A stretch of DNA of 42,396 bases from an uncultured Streptococcus sp. (GCF_901875575.1 NZ_CABFMF010000012.1:1-42396); one strand, 5' to 3'; counted from the stretch's first letter, positions 33,849 through 42,257 are shown. Notes: a model not told the origin generated them from the letters alone. Translations and numbers: made by a program.

Positions 33849-34545
33849 TGCCTACCTCCTGATCATTCGCATGAACATTAAAGCAACGCCATGGTGAATC
33901 TTGATTACGGACCAGATGAATATTGCGGTCCGCATAGTCCTTAACTTCTTCAGGATCATGGGTAATCATCAAAACAGCTTTGCCATGATGATGGGCACTG
34001 TGGTGCATGAGTTCGTAAAATTCATTTTTACTTCCTGCATCCATACCCGTTGTCGGCTCATCTAGGATAAACACATCTGGGTCAGAAGCAAACATACGCG
34101 CAATCACCGCTCGCTGCTTTTGCCCTCCAGATAGAGACCCCAAGCGTTTGTCTCGATGTTCCCACATGCCAACTGAATCCAAACTGGCCTTGATATGCTC
34201 CTCATCATGAGCATTCAGGCGACGGAACCAACCCTTTCGCGGATAGCGACCCGACTTGACAAATTCATAAACCGTACTTGGAAAACCAGCATTAAAACTG
34301 GCAATCTGTTGAGGAAGATAGGCTATTCTCAATTTCTTACCTTGCGTATTTGTCTTTGAAATGCTCACCTTTCCAATGCGTGGTTGAAGGATCCCCAGAC
34401 TAGCCTTGATTAGCGTCGTCTTGGCAGCTCCATTTTCTCCAGTTAAAGTCACAAATTCTCCACTATCAACACTGTAGTTGATATGTTCCAGAACCGGCTC
34501 CTTATCATAATAGAAGGATAAATCCTCTACTGTAATATATCGCAT
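33841..34545 (-). CDS. adcC: Zinc ABC transporter ATPase AdcC
   Basis: This 234-residue ATPase has a Walker A segment GENGAAKTTLIKA (about 37-49), signature LSGGQKQR (about 138-145), Walker B VFILDEP followed by TTGMD, and the switch His in MITHDPEE. Walker A reads GENGAAKTT with Ala in place of the usual Gly before Lys (GxxGxGKT), also seen in streptococcal AdcC as I remember it. Its start overlaps the adcR stop by one nt (TAATG). It powers AdcB-mediated zinc import. Confidence 0.96.
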   Translation of the reverse strand: MRYITVEDLSFYYDKEPVLEHINYSVDSGEFVTLTGENGAAKTTLIKASLGILQPRIGKVSISKTNTQGKKLRIAYLPQQIASFNAGFPSTVYEFVKSGRYPRKGWFRRLNAHDEEHIKASLDSVGMWEHRDKRLGSLSGGQKQRAVIARMFASDPDVFILDEPTTGMDAGSKNEFYELMHHSAHHHGKAVLMITHDPEEVKDYADRNIHLVRNQDSPWRCFNVHANDQEVGNA

Positions 34546-34985
34546 TATTTAATTTCTCCTACTAAGGCAGTCAAAAATCGCTGAATCACTTTTTGTTCAT
34601 TTGGAGTAAACTTAATCGCTACTTGTTCATAGGTTAAAAGTGTATGCTCATGGTGGTGATGATGTTCTTCAGCAATCGGACGAGCCATATCTGTCAACTG
34701 ATAAAAGATAACACGCGCATCATTAGGATCCTTAGACGTCTCAAGCATCCCTTCTTTGACCAAAGATTTAATAGCCTTGGTTACGGCTGCCTGGCTAACA
34801 TTTAAACGACGAGCTAAGTCTGAATTAGTTAAAGACTCCTCTGACAAGAGCATGAGAATATGCTCCTGGGTATTGGTTAAAGCAACATCGCTAGTACAGT
34901 TCCCTATCAATATTTCATGCTGATTTTCAGCTTGCAAAATCACCTCGTTCAAAAAGCTATCAATATCCTTAGCTAGCTGTCTCAT
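34545..34985 (-). CDS. adcR: Zinc-responsive MarR-type repressor AdcR
   Basis: This 146-residue winged-helix protein (LTNSDLARRLNVSQAAVTKAIKSL, recognition helix region) retains all zinc ligands known in pneumococcal AdcR: Glu24, His42, His108 and His112 for site 1 and Cys30, Glu41 and Glu107 for site 2, the latter within AEEHHHHHEH (105-114). Zn-bound AdcR binds TTAACYRGTTAA and represses adcRCBA and other zinc-scavenging genes. It is first in the operon, with a matching operator just upstream. Confidence 0.97.
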   Translation of the reverse strand: MRQLAKDIDSFLNEVILQAENQHEILIGNCTSDVALTNTQEHILMLLSEESLTNSDLARRLNVSQAAVTKAIKSLVKEGMLETSKDPNDARVIFYQLTDMARPIAEEHHHHHEHTLLTYEQVAIKFTPNEQKVIQRFLTALVGEIK

Positions 34986-35050
34986 ATCTTACTCCTTTCC
35001 TAATGCTTTCTTTATTTCAAAATAGAATAGCAAAATTTATCACTAAATCA

Positions 35051-35067
35051 TTTACTGGTTAATTATA
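35051..35067 (-). promoter_or_regulatory. adc promoter with AdcR operator
   Basis: The operator TTTACTGGTTAA (35051-35062) matches the AdcR consensus TTAACYRGTTAA at 11 of 12 positions. On the minus strand an extended -10 TGATATAAT (TATAAT 35067-35062) abuts it, so bound AdcR would cover the start of transcription. Confidence 0.85.
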
Positions 35068-35218
35068 TCACAAATACAAGAGGAATAAAAGCATCTGACA
35101 TAACTATTTTATTTTCTAAACCATATCAGTAAGTTCGAAAAATCAGTCTAAACCATTACTATGAAACAAGATAAGTTTGTACAAACCTTCTATATTTACA
35201 TCATAGTAATCTGAACAA

Positions 35219-35262
35219 CAAAAAGAAGAGAAACCTATTGGTTCTCTTCGGTTTTGGCTCTG
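35219..35262 (-). terminator. Terminator of hpf
   Basis: Minus strand GAAGAGAACC-AATA-GGTTTCTCTTC (one bulged base) followed by TTTTTG. A second hairpin TTTTGGC/GCCAAAA at 35252-35270 lies between it and the stop codon. Confidence 0.75.
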
Positions 35263-35285
35263 GGCCAAAAAATTTTTACAAAATA

Positions 35286-35834
35286 TTACGATTCTTTAAC
35301 TTCTAGTAAACCAATTTCACCATCCTCGCGACGATAAATAACATTCGTTGTATGATCCTCAACATCTACAAAGATAAAGAAATCATGACCCAATAAATCC
35401 ATTTGCAGAATTGCTTCTTCCAAATCCATTGGTTTTAAATCAATTTGTTTTGAACGAACAACTCTAGACTGAACAACATTTGAATCTTCAACCAAAGCAT
35501 CTGTAAATAATTGACTTTTTGAAACTTTATTTTTATTTTTACGTTCGATTTTAGTTTTATTTTTACGAATTTGACGGTCAATCTTATCTGTTACAAGATC
35601 AATTGATCCATACATATCTTGAGAGACATCTTCTGCACGAAGAGTAATAGATCCAAGTGGAATTGTTACTTCTACTTTAGCAGTTTTTTCACGATACACT
35701 TTCAAATTAATCCGAGCATCAAGTTCTTGTTCTGCTTGAAAGTACTTTTCGATCTTTTCGAGTTTAGAAACTACATAATCACGAATTGCTTCTGTTACTT
35801 CTAGGTTTTCACCACGGATACTATATTTAATCAT
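35286..35834 (-). CDS. hpf: Ribosome hibernation promoting factor, long form
   Basis: This 182-residue protein has an N-terminal HPF/YfiA domain (about 1-100: IKYSIRGENLEVTEAIRDYV, then KIEKYFQ), a basic linker (about 100-125) and a C-terminal dimerisation domain (about 128-182: VVRSKQIDLKPMDLEEAILQM, NVIYRREDGEIGLLE). Long HPF makes 100S ribosome dimers in stationary phase or stress. The start at 35834 has AGAAGG 8 nt ahead. It follows comFC on the same strand but has its own promoter overlapping the end of comFC. Confidence 0.96.
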   Translation of the reverse strand: MIKYSIRGENLEVTEAIRDYVVSKLEKIEKYFQAEQELDARINLKVYREKTAKVEVTIPLGSITLRAEDVSQDMYGSIDLVTDKIDRQIRKNKTKIERKNKNKVSKSQLFTDALVEDSNVVQSRVVRSKQIDLKPMDLEEAILQMDLLGHDFFIFVDVEDHTTNVIYRREDGEIGLLEVKES

Positions 35835-35875
35835 ATGAGTACCTTCTTTCTAAACATTTTTGTTTTTATATTTTT

Positions 35876-35904
35876 ATTATAACGCTTTCATCTTAATTTT
35901 GCAA
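35876..35904 (-). promoter_or_regulatory. Sigma-A promoter of hpf
   Basis: Minus strand -35 TTGCAA (35904-35899), 17-bp spacer, -10 TATAAT (35881-35876), just after the comFC stop. Confidence 0.82.
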
Positions 35905-35912
35905 TTTTTTCC

Positions 35913-36575
35913 TCATCTTGCAAGCGAAAATGTTTTTACATCTTCAGCGCCTGCTTCTTCCAACATTCTCTTAATACGATTGACCGTTGAACCTGTAGTA
36001 TAAATATCATCTATAAGTAATATTTTCTTGGGAATATCTACATCATTTTTGATAAAAAAAGGAAGTTTCGTAGCCAAACGTTCCAAACGATTTTTAGAAG
36101 AACTAGCCTTTTCGTCTCTCTTACCTAGTATATCCCTGTATGAATATCCTGCCGCCTCCACCAAGCCAATAACCTGATTAAAGCCTCTATTATAATATCT
36201 TTCAGAACTTAAAGGAACGACTACAAATTGATAACCCTTATACTTTCTGAATTCCTCAGATAAATATGATGTGAAAACTTTTCTTAGTAGATAGTCCCCA
36301 TCAAACTTATATCGACTAAAAAAATCTTTCATAGCTTGATTATAGATAAAAATAGCCTGATGATCCACTCGTAGCCCTTCTTTACACCAATATTGACAAT
36401 CTTGACACTTAGTTGACACGCCAATTTTCATACAGTTTGGGCAGTGCTCTTCACTAATTTTCTCAAATACAGATAAACAATCTAGGCAAACATTATTTTC
36501 TTTATTCTTTAAAAGTAATAAACTTCTAAAAGTTAAATCATTCTTGATACTCTGTCCACATAACAAGCAGCTCAC
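35913..36575 (-). CDS. comFC: Late competence protein ComFC (phosphoribosyltransferase family)
   Basis: This 220-residue protein has an N-terminal Cys-rich zinc region (CLLCGQ; CLDCL; CPNCM; CQDCQ in the first 65 residues) and a C-terminal PRTase-type domain with KILLIDDIYTTGSTVNRIKR (about 189-208), the PRPP-binding motif. ComFC partners ComFA in DNA uptake during transformation. Its ATG overlaps the comFA stop by 4 nt (ATGA), so both come from the com-box upstream of comFA. Confidence 0.95.
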   Translation of the reverse strand: MSCLLCGQSIKNDLTFRSLLLLKNKENNVCLDCLSVFEKISEEHCPNCMKIGVSTKCQDCQYWCKEGLRVDHQAIFIYNQAMKDFFSRYKFDGDYLLRKVFTSYLSEEFRKYKGYQFVVVPLSSERYYNRGFNQVIGLVEAAGYSYRDILGKRDEKASSSKNRLERLATKLPFFIKNDVDIPKKILLIDDIYTTGSTVNRIKRMLEEAGAEDVKTFSLAR

Positions 36576-37870
36576 AAACCTGCCTCCTTATTCATCTGTT
36601 TAATCTCTTTAATAGCTTTCTTAATGGAGACATTCAAACCGTCATGAAAGAAAACCAATTCTCCTGTTGGTCTGTCCATACTCCGACCGACACGTCCTCC
36701 AATCTGTATTAAACTAGACTTGGTAAAAAGACAATGATTCGCTTCTACTACAAAAACATCTACACGAGGAAAAGTCACTCCACGCTCTAGAATAGTTGTA
36801 CTGATGAGTATGGTCAGTGCCCCATCTCTAAATGCTTGTACCTGCTCTAATCGATCTTCCGTAACTGAGGACACAAAACCAATTTTCTCACGAGGAAATT
36901 CCTTCTGCAAAACTTCTTTTAATTTCTTTCCTTTCTCAATTTCTGATGCAAAAAGTAGCAATGGAAAACCAGTACTTCTCTGTTTATCAATATAGGCTTT
37001 TAACTTTGGTGACAAACATCCCTTATCTAAATATCTTTCAAAATCAGACAACCAAACTGGTTTAGGAATAATCAAAGGATTACCATGAAATCGCCTCGGC
37101 AAACTTAGCCTTTTTAACTCTCCTATTTGAACTTTTTTATCTAACTCATCGGTAGATGTAGCTGTTAAAAAGATTCTCATTCCATTCTCCTTTACACTAT
37201 TATTTACAGCATGGTAAAGTATTGGATTGTCAACATAAGGGAAAGCATCTACTTCATCCACTATCAGTAAATCGAAAGCTTGATAAAACTTTAATAATTG
37301 ATGTGTTGTTGCAACAACTAACGGTGTTCGAAAATAGGGATCTGACTCTCCATGTAATAGAGATATATCACAAAAAAAATCATTCTGTAGTCTCTTATAT
37401 AACTCTAAACAAACATCTATTCTCGGACTGGCCAAACATACCGCACCACCAGCATTAATGACTTTAGCCACAACTTGATAAATCATTTCCGTCTTTCCAG
37501 CTCCCGTCACCGCATGAACCAAGATTTCTTCCTTTTTATCTACTGCTTGGAGTAATCCTTTTGATACCATATCTTGAAAAGGGGTTAATTGACCACGCCA
37601 TTTAAGAACATCTTGCTTTGGAAAATCCTCCTGCGGAAAATAGTATAAAGCTTGATCACTCCTAACTCGCTTCATCAGTAAACACTCCCTACAATAGTAA
37701 GCATCGATGGGCAAATACCATTCTTCTAAAATAGGACTATTACAACGTTGACAGAAAAGTTTTCCCTTCTCCTTTCTCATTGCTGGAAGTTTCTCCGCCA
37801 ACTGACGGTCCTCTTCTGACAATTCATTCTCAGTAAATAAACGACCGAGATAATTTGGATTTACTTTCAT
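36572..37870 (-). CDS. comFA: Late competence DNA translocase ComFA
   Basis: This 432-residue superfamily 2 helicase-like ATPase drives single-stranded DNA import. A four-Cys zinc site (Cys40, 43, 60, 63) is followed by Walker A AVTGAGKTE (120-128), the DEAD-like box VDEVDAF, motif III LTATS, and motif VI QIGGRVGRSMDR. Length and sequence match pneumococcal ComFA. Expression should depend on the competence sigma factor SigX through a com-box only 7 nt from the start codon, so the mRNA leader must be very short. Confidence 0.96.
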   Translation of the reverse strand: MKVNPNYLGRLFTENELSEEDRQLAEKLPAMRKEKGKLFCQRCNSPILEEWYLPIDAYYCRECLLMKRVRSDQALYYFPQEDFPKQDVLKWRGQLTPFQDMVSKGLLQAVDKKEEILVHAVTGAGKTEMIYQVVAKVINAGGAVCLASPRIDVCLELYKRLQNDFFCDISLLHGESDPYFRTPLVVATTHQLLKFYQAFDLLIVDEVDAFPYVDNPILYHAVNNSVKENGMRIFLTATSTDELDKKVQIGELKRLSLPRRFHGNPLIIPKPVWLSDFERYLDKGCLSPKLKAYIDKQRSTGFPLLLFASEIEKGKKLKEVLQKEFPREKIGFVSSVTEDRLEQVQAFRDGALTILISTTILERGVTFPRVDVFVVEANHCLFTKSSLIQIGGRVGRSMDRPTGELVFFHDGLNVSIKKAIKEIKQMNKEAGL

Positions 37871-37877
37871 ACTTCTT

Positions 37878-37885
37878 TATTCGTA
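37878..37885 (-). promoter_or_regulatory. SigX com-box (cin-box) of comFA-comFC
   Basis: TACGAATA on the minus strand, an exact match to the core of the late competence promoter; it ends 7 nt before the comFA ATG. Confidence 0.9.
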
Positions 37886-37913
37886 AAACCTAGCACTTTA
37901 GATAATTTTTTAG

Positions 37914-37919
37914 TACAAT
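37914..37919 (+). promoter_or_regulatory. -10 element of yigZ, suggesting a leaderless mRNA
   Basis: TACAAT ends 6 nt before the yigZ ATG (37926), so transcription should begin at or beside the start codon. No Shine-Dalgarno sequence is present. The -35 is weak. Confidence 0.55.
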
Positions 37920-37925
37920 TAAATC

Positions 37926-38561
37926 ATGGAATTTAGAACAATTAAAGAGGACGGTCAAGTCCAAGAAGAAATCAAAAAATCACGCTTTATCTGTCATGCC
38001 AAGCGTATTTATAGCGAAGAAGAGGCTCGCGACTTCATTACTGCCATCAAAAAAGAACACTACAAAGCTACGCATAACTGCTCTGCCTTCATTATTGGTG
38101 AACGTAGTGAAATTAAACGTACAAGTGATGATGGTGAGCCCAGTGGTACTGCTGGTGTTCCCATGCTTGGGGTACTAGAAAATCACAATCTTACCAATAT
38201 CTGTGTGGTAGTAACACGCTACTTTGGTGGCATTAAACTGGGCGCTGGAGGATTGATTCGTGCTTACGCGGGCAGTGTGGCCTTAGCCGTCAAGGAAATT
38301 GGTATCATCGAAATCAAAGAGCAGGCTGGCATTGCTATTCAAATGTCTTACGCTCAGTACCAAGAATATGGTAATTTCCTTAAAGAACATAATCTCATAG
38401 AACTAGAAACAAACTTCACAGATCAAGTCGATACGATGATTTATGTCGATAAAGAAGAAAAAGAAAATATTAAAGCTGCACTGGTGGAGTTTTTTAATGG
38501 AAAAGTTACTTTAACTGATCAAGGTTTACGAGAAGTTGAAGTTCCTGTAAACTTACTGTAA
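37926..38561 (+). CDS. YigZ/IMPACT family protein (UPF0029 + DUF1949)
   Basis: This 211-residue protein has an N-terminal UPF0029/Impact domain (about 1-130) with RTSDDGEPSGTAGVPML and VVTRYFGGIKLGAGGLIRAY, and a C-terminal DUF1949 ferredoxin-like domain (about 140-200). The family is linked to translation control and ribosome-related functions, but the bacterial biochemical role is not settled. It is divergent from comFA and apparently leaderless; a bPH-domain gene follows 15 nt later. Confidence 0.9.
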   Translation: MEFRTIKEDGQVQEEIKKSRFICHAKRIYSEEEARDFITAIKKEHYKATHNCSAFIIGERSEIKRTSDDGEPSGTAGVPMLGVLENHNLTNICVVVTRYFGGIKLGAGGLIRAYAGSVALAVKEIGIIEIKEQAGIAIQMSYAQYQEYGNFLKEHNLIELETNFTDQVDTMIYVDKEEKENIKAALVEFFNGKVTLTDQGLREVEVPVNLL

Positions 38562-38576
38562 ACAAAGGAGAAAAAT

Positions 38577-39020
38577 ATGGCATTTGGAAAATTCATTCAA
38601 GGGCTCGCTGGTAACTTTAGCGAGCAAAACAAAGAAACTCTTATCAAAGAATATGGACAATATCTACTAGAAAATGAAGAAATTCAAAGTGGATATAAAC
38701 TGATTCGTGACTCAATTATATTTACAAATATCCGTATTATCTTTACAGATAAACAAGGCGCTACTGGACGTAAGATGTCCGTTAAATCAATCTTTTTGAT
38801 GAACATTGTTAACGTTGAAATGGAAACTGCAGGAGCAGGTATAGATGATAGTGAAATTACTATTACTTATTTAGAAAATGTCTTTCTAAAAGCACATAAT
38901 GAGCATTTTAGTTCTCATAAATTTGAATTCCCTAAAAAAACAGATATCATTCCACTTTATACATATTTGCTAGAATTAGCTTATCACAATCGCTTGAAAA
39001 TTAATGGCTTAGACTTCTGA
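38577..39020 (+). CDS. Bacterial pleckstrin-homology (bPH) domain protein
   Basis: This 147-residue protein consists essentially of one bPH domain: YGQYLLENEEIQSGYKLIRD, SIIFTNIRIIFTDKQGATGRK, then VKSIFLMNIVNVEMETAGAG, and a C-terminal helix. No membrane segment or signal is present, so it is cytosolic. AAAGGAG lies 7 nt ahead of ATG. It is 15 nt after yigZ and ends at a terminator, so the two are one operon. The function is unknown; bPH proteins often form oligomeric rings. Confidence 0.85.
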   Translation: MAFGKFIQGLAGNFSEQNKETLIKEYGQYLLENEEIQSGYKLIRDSIIFTNIRIIFTDKQGATGRKMSVKSIFLMNIVNVEMETAGAGIDDSEITITYLENVFLKAHNEHFSSHKFEFPKKTDIIPLYTYLLELAYHNRLKINGLDF

Positions 39021-39027
39021 TATAAAA

Positions 39028-39056
39028 AAATCCTATCACTTCGATAGGATTTCTAT
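39028..39056 (+). terminator. Terminator of yigZ-bPH
   Basis: Stem AAATCCTATC / GATAGGATTT, loop ACTTC, then TCTATATTTT. Confidence 0.85.
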
Positions 39057-39058
39057 AT

Positions 39059-39087
39059 TTTACAAATGGTATAGATAGCGTTATACT
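39059..39087 (+). promoter_or_regulatory. Promoter of cysK
   Basis: -35 TTTACA (39059-39064), 17-bp spacer, -10 TATACT (39082-39087), 29 nt before the cysK ATG. Confidence 0.8.
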
Positions 39088-39116
39088 AGAGATATCTTAT
39101 ACAAAGAGGTATTCAT

Positions 39117-40043
39117 ATGTCTATTTATAACAACATTACTGAATTAATCGGTCAAACTCCGATTGTTAAACTCAACAACATAGTGCCAGAAGGTGCTGCG
39201 GATGTCTATGTAAAGCTTGAAGCATTTAATCCGGGTTCATCTGTAAAAGACCGTATCGCTCTCAGCATGATTGAAAAAGCAGAATACGATGGAATTCTAA
39301 AACCTGGTGCTACTATTGTTGAAGCAACAAGTGGAAACACTGGTATTGGACTTTCATGGGTAGGTGCTGCTAAAGGGTATAAAGTTGTCATCGTTATGCC
39401 TGAAACTATGAGTGTAGAACGACGTAAAATTATCCAAGCTTATGGTGCTGAACTCGTCCTAACTCCCGGTAGCGAAGGAATGAAAGGTGCTATTGCTAAG
39501 GCTCAAGAAATCGCTGCTGAACGTGATGGTTTCCTTCCTCTTCAATTTGACAATCCAGCTAATCCAGAAGTACACGAAAGAACAACAGGAGCTGAGGTAC
39601 TAGCTGCTTTCGGTAAAGATGGATTAGATGCCTTTGTTGCTGGAGTTGGTACCGGTGGAACAATTTCTGGTGTTTCTCATGCACTCAAAACAGCAAATTC
39701 AGGTATTCAAGTTTATGCAGTAGAAGCAGATGAATCTGCTATTCTATCTGGTGAAAAACCTGGTCCTCACAAAATTCAAGGTATCTCAGCTGGATTTATT
39801 CCTGATACACTTGATACAAACGCCTATGATGGTATTGTTCGTGTAACATCAGACGACGCTCTGGCACTTGGCCGTGAGATTGGCGGAAAAGAAGGATTCC
39901 TTGTTGGTATTTCTTCAGCTGCAGCTATCTACGGAGCAATTGAAGTTGCTAAAAAATTAGGTACAGGTAAGAAAGTCCTTGCTCTAGCACCAGATAACGG
40001 CGAACGTTATCTTTCTACAGCACTCTATGAATTTGAAGTGTAG
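39117..40043 (+). CDS. cysK: Cysteine synthase (O-acetylserine sulfhydrylase)
   Basis: This 308-residue PLP enzyme of the beta family makes cysteine from O-acetylserine and sulfide. PLP Lys44 lies in NPGSSVKDRIA, the substrate loop is EATSGNTGIGL (about 68-78), and the phosphate-binding glycines are in GVGTGGTISG (about 176-185). Full length, with its own promoter and terminator. Pneumococcal annotations call the homologue cysM. AAAGAGG precedes ATG 39117. Confidence 0.95.
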   Translation: MSIYNNITELIGQTPIVKLNNIVPEGAADVYVKLEAFNPGSSVKDRIALSMIEKAEYDGILKPGATIVEATSGNTGIGLSWVGAAKGYKVVIVMPETMSVERRKIIQAYGAELVLTPGSEGMKGAIAKAQEIAAERDGFLPLQFDNPANPEVHERTTGAEVLAAFGKDGLDAFVAGVGTGGTISGVSHALKTANSGIQVYAVEADESAILSGEKPGPHKIQGISAGFIPDTLDTNAYDGIVRVTSDDALALGREIGGKEGFLVGISSAAAIYGAIEVAKKLGTGKKVLALAPDNGERYLSTALYEFEV

Positions 40044-40059
40044 TCTCCTAAATACATTT

Positions 40060-40084
40060 AGCCCTTATTATAGGGCTTTTTGTT
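40060..40084 (+). terminator. Terminator of cysK
   Basis: AGCCCT-TATTAT-AGGGCT followed by TTTTTG. Confidence 0.85.
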
Positions 40085-40121
40085 TATCTTAACTTTCCCT
40101 ATAGGAATCTACTATATAACT

Positions 40122-40161
40122 AATAATAAAAAGGAAGCAATTTGGCTTCCTTTTTATTATT
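40122..40161 (-). terminator. Terminator of rpsB-tsf
   Basis: Perfect 17-bp stem (minus strand AATAATAAAAAGGAAGC / GCTTCCTTTTTATTATT) with a 6-nt loop; the stem overlaps the tsf stop codon at 40160-40162. Confidence 0.9.
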
Positions 40162-41200
40162 AGTTATTCAAGGCTGCTGCCATTGTAGCTGCAACTTCAG
40201 CTTCGAAGTCGTTTGCAGCTTTCTCGATACCTTCACCAACTTCAAAGCGAGCAAACTCAACTACTGAAGCGTTAACTGATTCAAGGTATGCTTCAACTGT
40301 CTTGCTATCATCCATGATGTAAACTTGTGCAAGAAGTGTGTATGCTTGGTCAACTTTAGTGTTGTCAAGCATGAAGCGGTCCATTTTACCTGGAATGATT
40401 TTATCCCAAATTTTTTCAGGTTTACCTTCTGCAGCCAATTCAGCTTTGATAGCTTCTTCAGCTTGTGCAATTACTTCATCAGTCAATTGAGCTTTTGATC
40501 CATACTTCAAGTGTGGAAGAGCTGGTTTGTTAACCATTGCACGGCTTTCGTTGTCTTGGTCGATTACGTGGTTCAATTGTGCCAATTCATCTTTAACGAA
40601 TTGCTCATCCAATTCTTTGTAAGAAAGAACTGTTGGTTTCATCGCTGCGATGTGCATTGATAATTGTTTAGCAAGTGCTTCGTCTCCACCTTCAACAACT
40701 GAAATAACACCGATACGTCCACCGTTATGTTGGTAAGCTCCAAAGTGTTGTGCGTCTGTTTTTTCAATCAATGCAAAGCGACGGAATGAGATTTTTTCTC
40801 CGATAGTTGCTGTTGCAGATACGTATGCAGCTTCAAGAGTTTCACCTGAAGGCATTGTCAAAGCAAGTGCTTCTTCATTATTAGCAGGTTTTCCTTCAGC
40901 AATAACTTTAGCTGAAGTATTTACCAATTCAACGAATTGAGCGTTTTTCGCAACGAAGTCAGTTTCAGCGTTTACTTCAATAACTGCTGCAACATTACCG
41001 TTAACATAAACACCAGTCAAACCTTCTGCAGCAACACGGTCAGCTTTCTTAGCCGCCTTAGCCATACCTTTTTCACGAAGTAATTCAATCGCTTTTTCGA
41101 TGTCACCGTCTGTTTCTACTAGCGCTTTTTTAGCGTCCATAACACCGGCACCAGATTTTTCACGCAACTCTTTTACAAGTTTAGCTGTAATTTCTGCCAT
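40160..41200 (-). CDS. tsf: Translation elongation factor Ts
   Basis: This 346-residue EF-Ts, the guanine nucleotide exchange factor of EF-Tu, has the N-terminal UBA-like domain and signature LREKSGAGVMDAKKAL (about 12-27), then the core with NAETDFVAKN (about 75-84). The length is typical of streptococcal EF-Ts, longer than the E. coli protein. GGAG precedes ATG 41200. It is second in the rpsB-tsf operon, 78 nt after rpsB, with a G+C-rich hairpin in the gap. Confidence 0.97.
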   Translation of the reverse strand: MAEITAKLVKELREKSGAGVMDAKKALVETDGDIEKAIELLREKGMAKAAKKADRVAAEGLTGVYVNGNVAAVIEVNAETDFVAKNAQFVELVNTSAKVIAEGKPANNEEALALTMPSGETLEAAYVSATATIGEKISFRRFALIEKTDAQHFGAYQHNGGRIGVISVVEGGDEALAKQLSMHIAAMKPTVLSYKELDEQFVKDELAQLNHVIDQDNESRAMVNKPALPHLKYGSKAQLTDEVIAQAEEAIKAELAAEGKPEKIWDKIIPGKMDRFMLDNTKVDQAYTLLAQVYIMDDSKTVEAYLESVNASVVEFARFEVGEGIEKAANDFEAEVAATMAAALNN

Positions 41201-41227
41201 TTTGATTCTCCTATATTTTTTAAAAAT

Positions 41228-41256
41228 AGGAGAGCCGGGCTAAGCCCCGCCCTCCT
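41228..41256 (-). other. G+C-rich terminator-like hairpin between rpsB and tsf
   Basis: AGGAGGGCGGGGCTT / AGCCCGGCTCTCCT on the minus strand: 13-position stem with two mismatches and a 3-nt loop, followed by TATTTTT. It looks like an intercistronic attenuator that would lower tsf relative to rpsB, or an RNA processing site. Confidence 0.65.
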
Positions 41257-41278
41257 AGGTAATTACTATTTGTATAAA

Positions 41279-42058
41279 TTAAGCGTTGTCGCCTTCTACA
41301 ACTTCAACGATTTCTTCAATTGAATCTGCTTGAGTTTCTGAAGCTGCAAATTCTGCTTCAACTGCTACTGCATCTTCACCTTGACGTCCTTCAATGATAG
41401 CGTCAGCCAATTTAGCTGTGATCAATTTAACAGCGCGGATAGCGTCATCGTTAGCTGGGATGATTACATCGATATCATCTGGATCAGTGTTTGTGTCAAC
41501 CATCGCTACAACTGGGATTCCCAATTTTTTAGCTTCTTTAACAGCGATTTGCTCTTTATGTGGGTCAACTACGTACATCACATCTGGGATACGAGGCATA
41601 TCTTCGATACCACCCAAGAATTTTTCAAGACGTGCACGTTGTTTGTTAAGAAGTGCAACTTCTTTCTTAGGTAGGACTTCGAAAGTTCCATCTTCTTCCA
41701 TACGTTTGATTTCTTTCAAACGAGCGATACGTTTTTGAATAGTTCCCCAGTTAGTAAGAGTTCCACCCAACCAACGGTGGTTGATGAAGTATTGACCTGA
41801 ACGTACTGCTTCTTCAGCAACTGCATCAGCTGCTTGTTTCTTAGTACCAACAAACAATACAACTGCATCGTTAGCTGCTGCATCACGCATGAAGTCATAT
41901 GCTTGGTCAGCGTATTTTACAGTTTGTTGCAAGTCGATAACGTGGATTCCATTACGTTCAGTAAAGATGTATTTAGCCATCTTAGGGTTCCAGCGACGAG
42001 TTTGGTGACCAAAGTGTACACCAGCCTCAAGAAGTTGTTTCATTGAAATTACTGCCAT
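41279..42058 (-). CDS. rpsB: 30S ribosomal protein S2
   Basis: This 259-residue protein has the S2 signatures [20 protein letters not shown] (residues 6-25) and [20 protein letters not shown] (about 180-199), with an acidic tail. AAGGAG precedes ATG 42058. First gene of the rpsB-tsf operon, with a strong promoter about 115 nt upstream and a leader that can fold. Confidence 0.97.
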
Positions 42059-42167
42059 GAGTATTTCTCCTTTTTGTTTTTTCCTCTTCTCGATTTCAAC
42101 TTGCGAAACGACCCAAGGGCAACAGTTTCACAATTCATCAAGAATGAGTATTATCGTTTACACGACA
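42059..42167 (-). promoter_or_regulatory. rpsB leader RNA, possible autoregulatory structure
   Basis: The leader of about 108 nt contains GTGAAAC pairing with GTTTCGC (7 bp) around a loop with CCCTTGGG. Ribosomal protein operons often carry such feedback sites; I do not recognise a specific named motif here. Confidence 0.4.
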
Positions 42168-42173
42168 GCTATT

Positions 42174-42202
42174 ATTTTATCATACTTACTCAATATTTTC
42201 AA
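42174..42202 (-). promoter_or_regulatory. Promoter of rpsB-tsf
   Basis: Minus strand -35 TTGAAA (42202-42197), 17-bp spacer, extended -10 TGATAAAAT (TAAAAT 42179-42174). Confidence 0.85.
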
Positions 42203-42206
42203 GCTA

Positions 42207-42229
42207 TTTTTAGTAATATCCACTAAAAA
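42207..42229. repeat. Palindrome between rpsB and the IS30-like element
   Basis: TTTTTAGT-AATATCC-ACTAAAAA, 8-bp inverted repeat with a 7-nt loop, just upstream of the rpsB -35. It may be a terminator for DNA beyond, or an insertion target of the neighbouring element. Confidence 0.4.
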
Positions 42230-42257
42230 TGGTAATGGGGTAACTTCTCAAAGTAAC

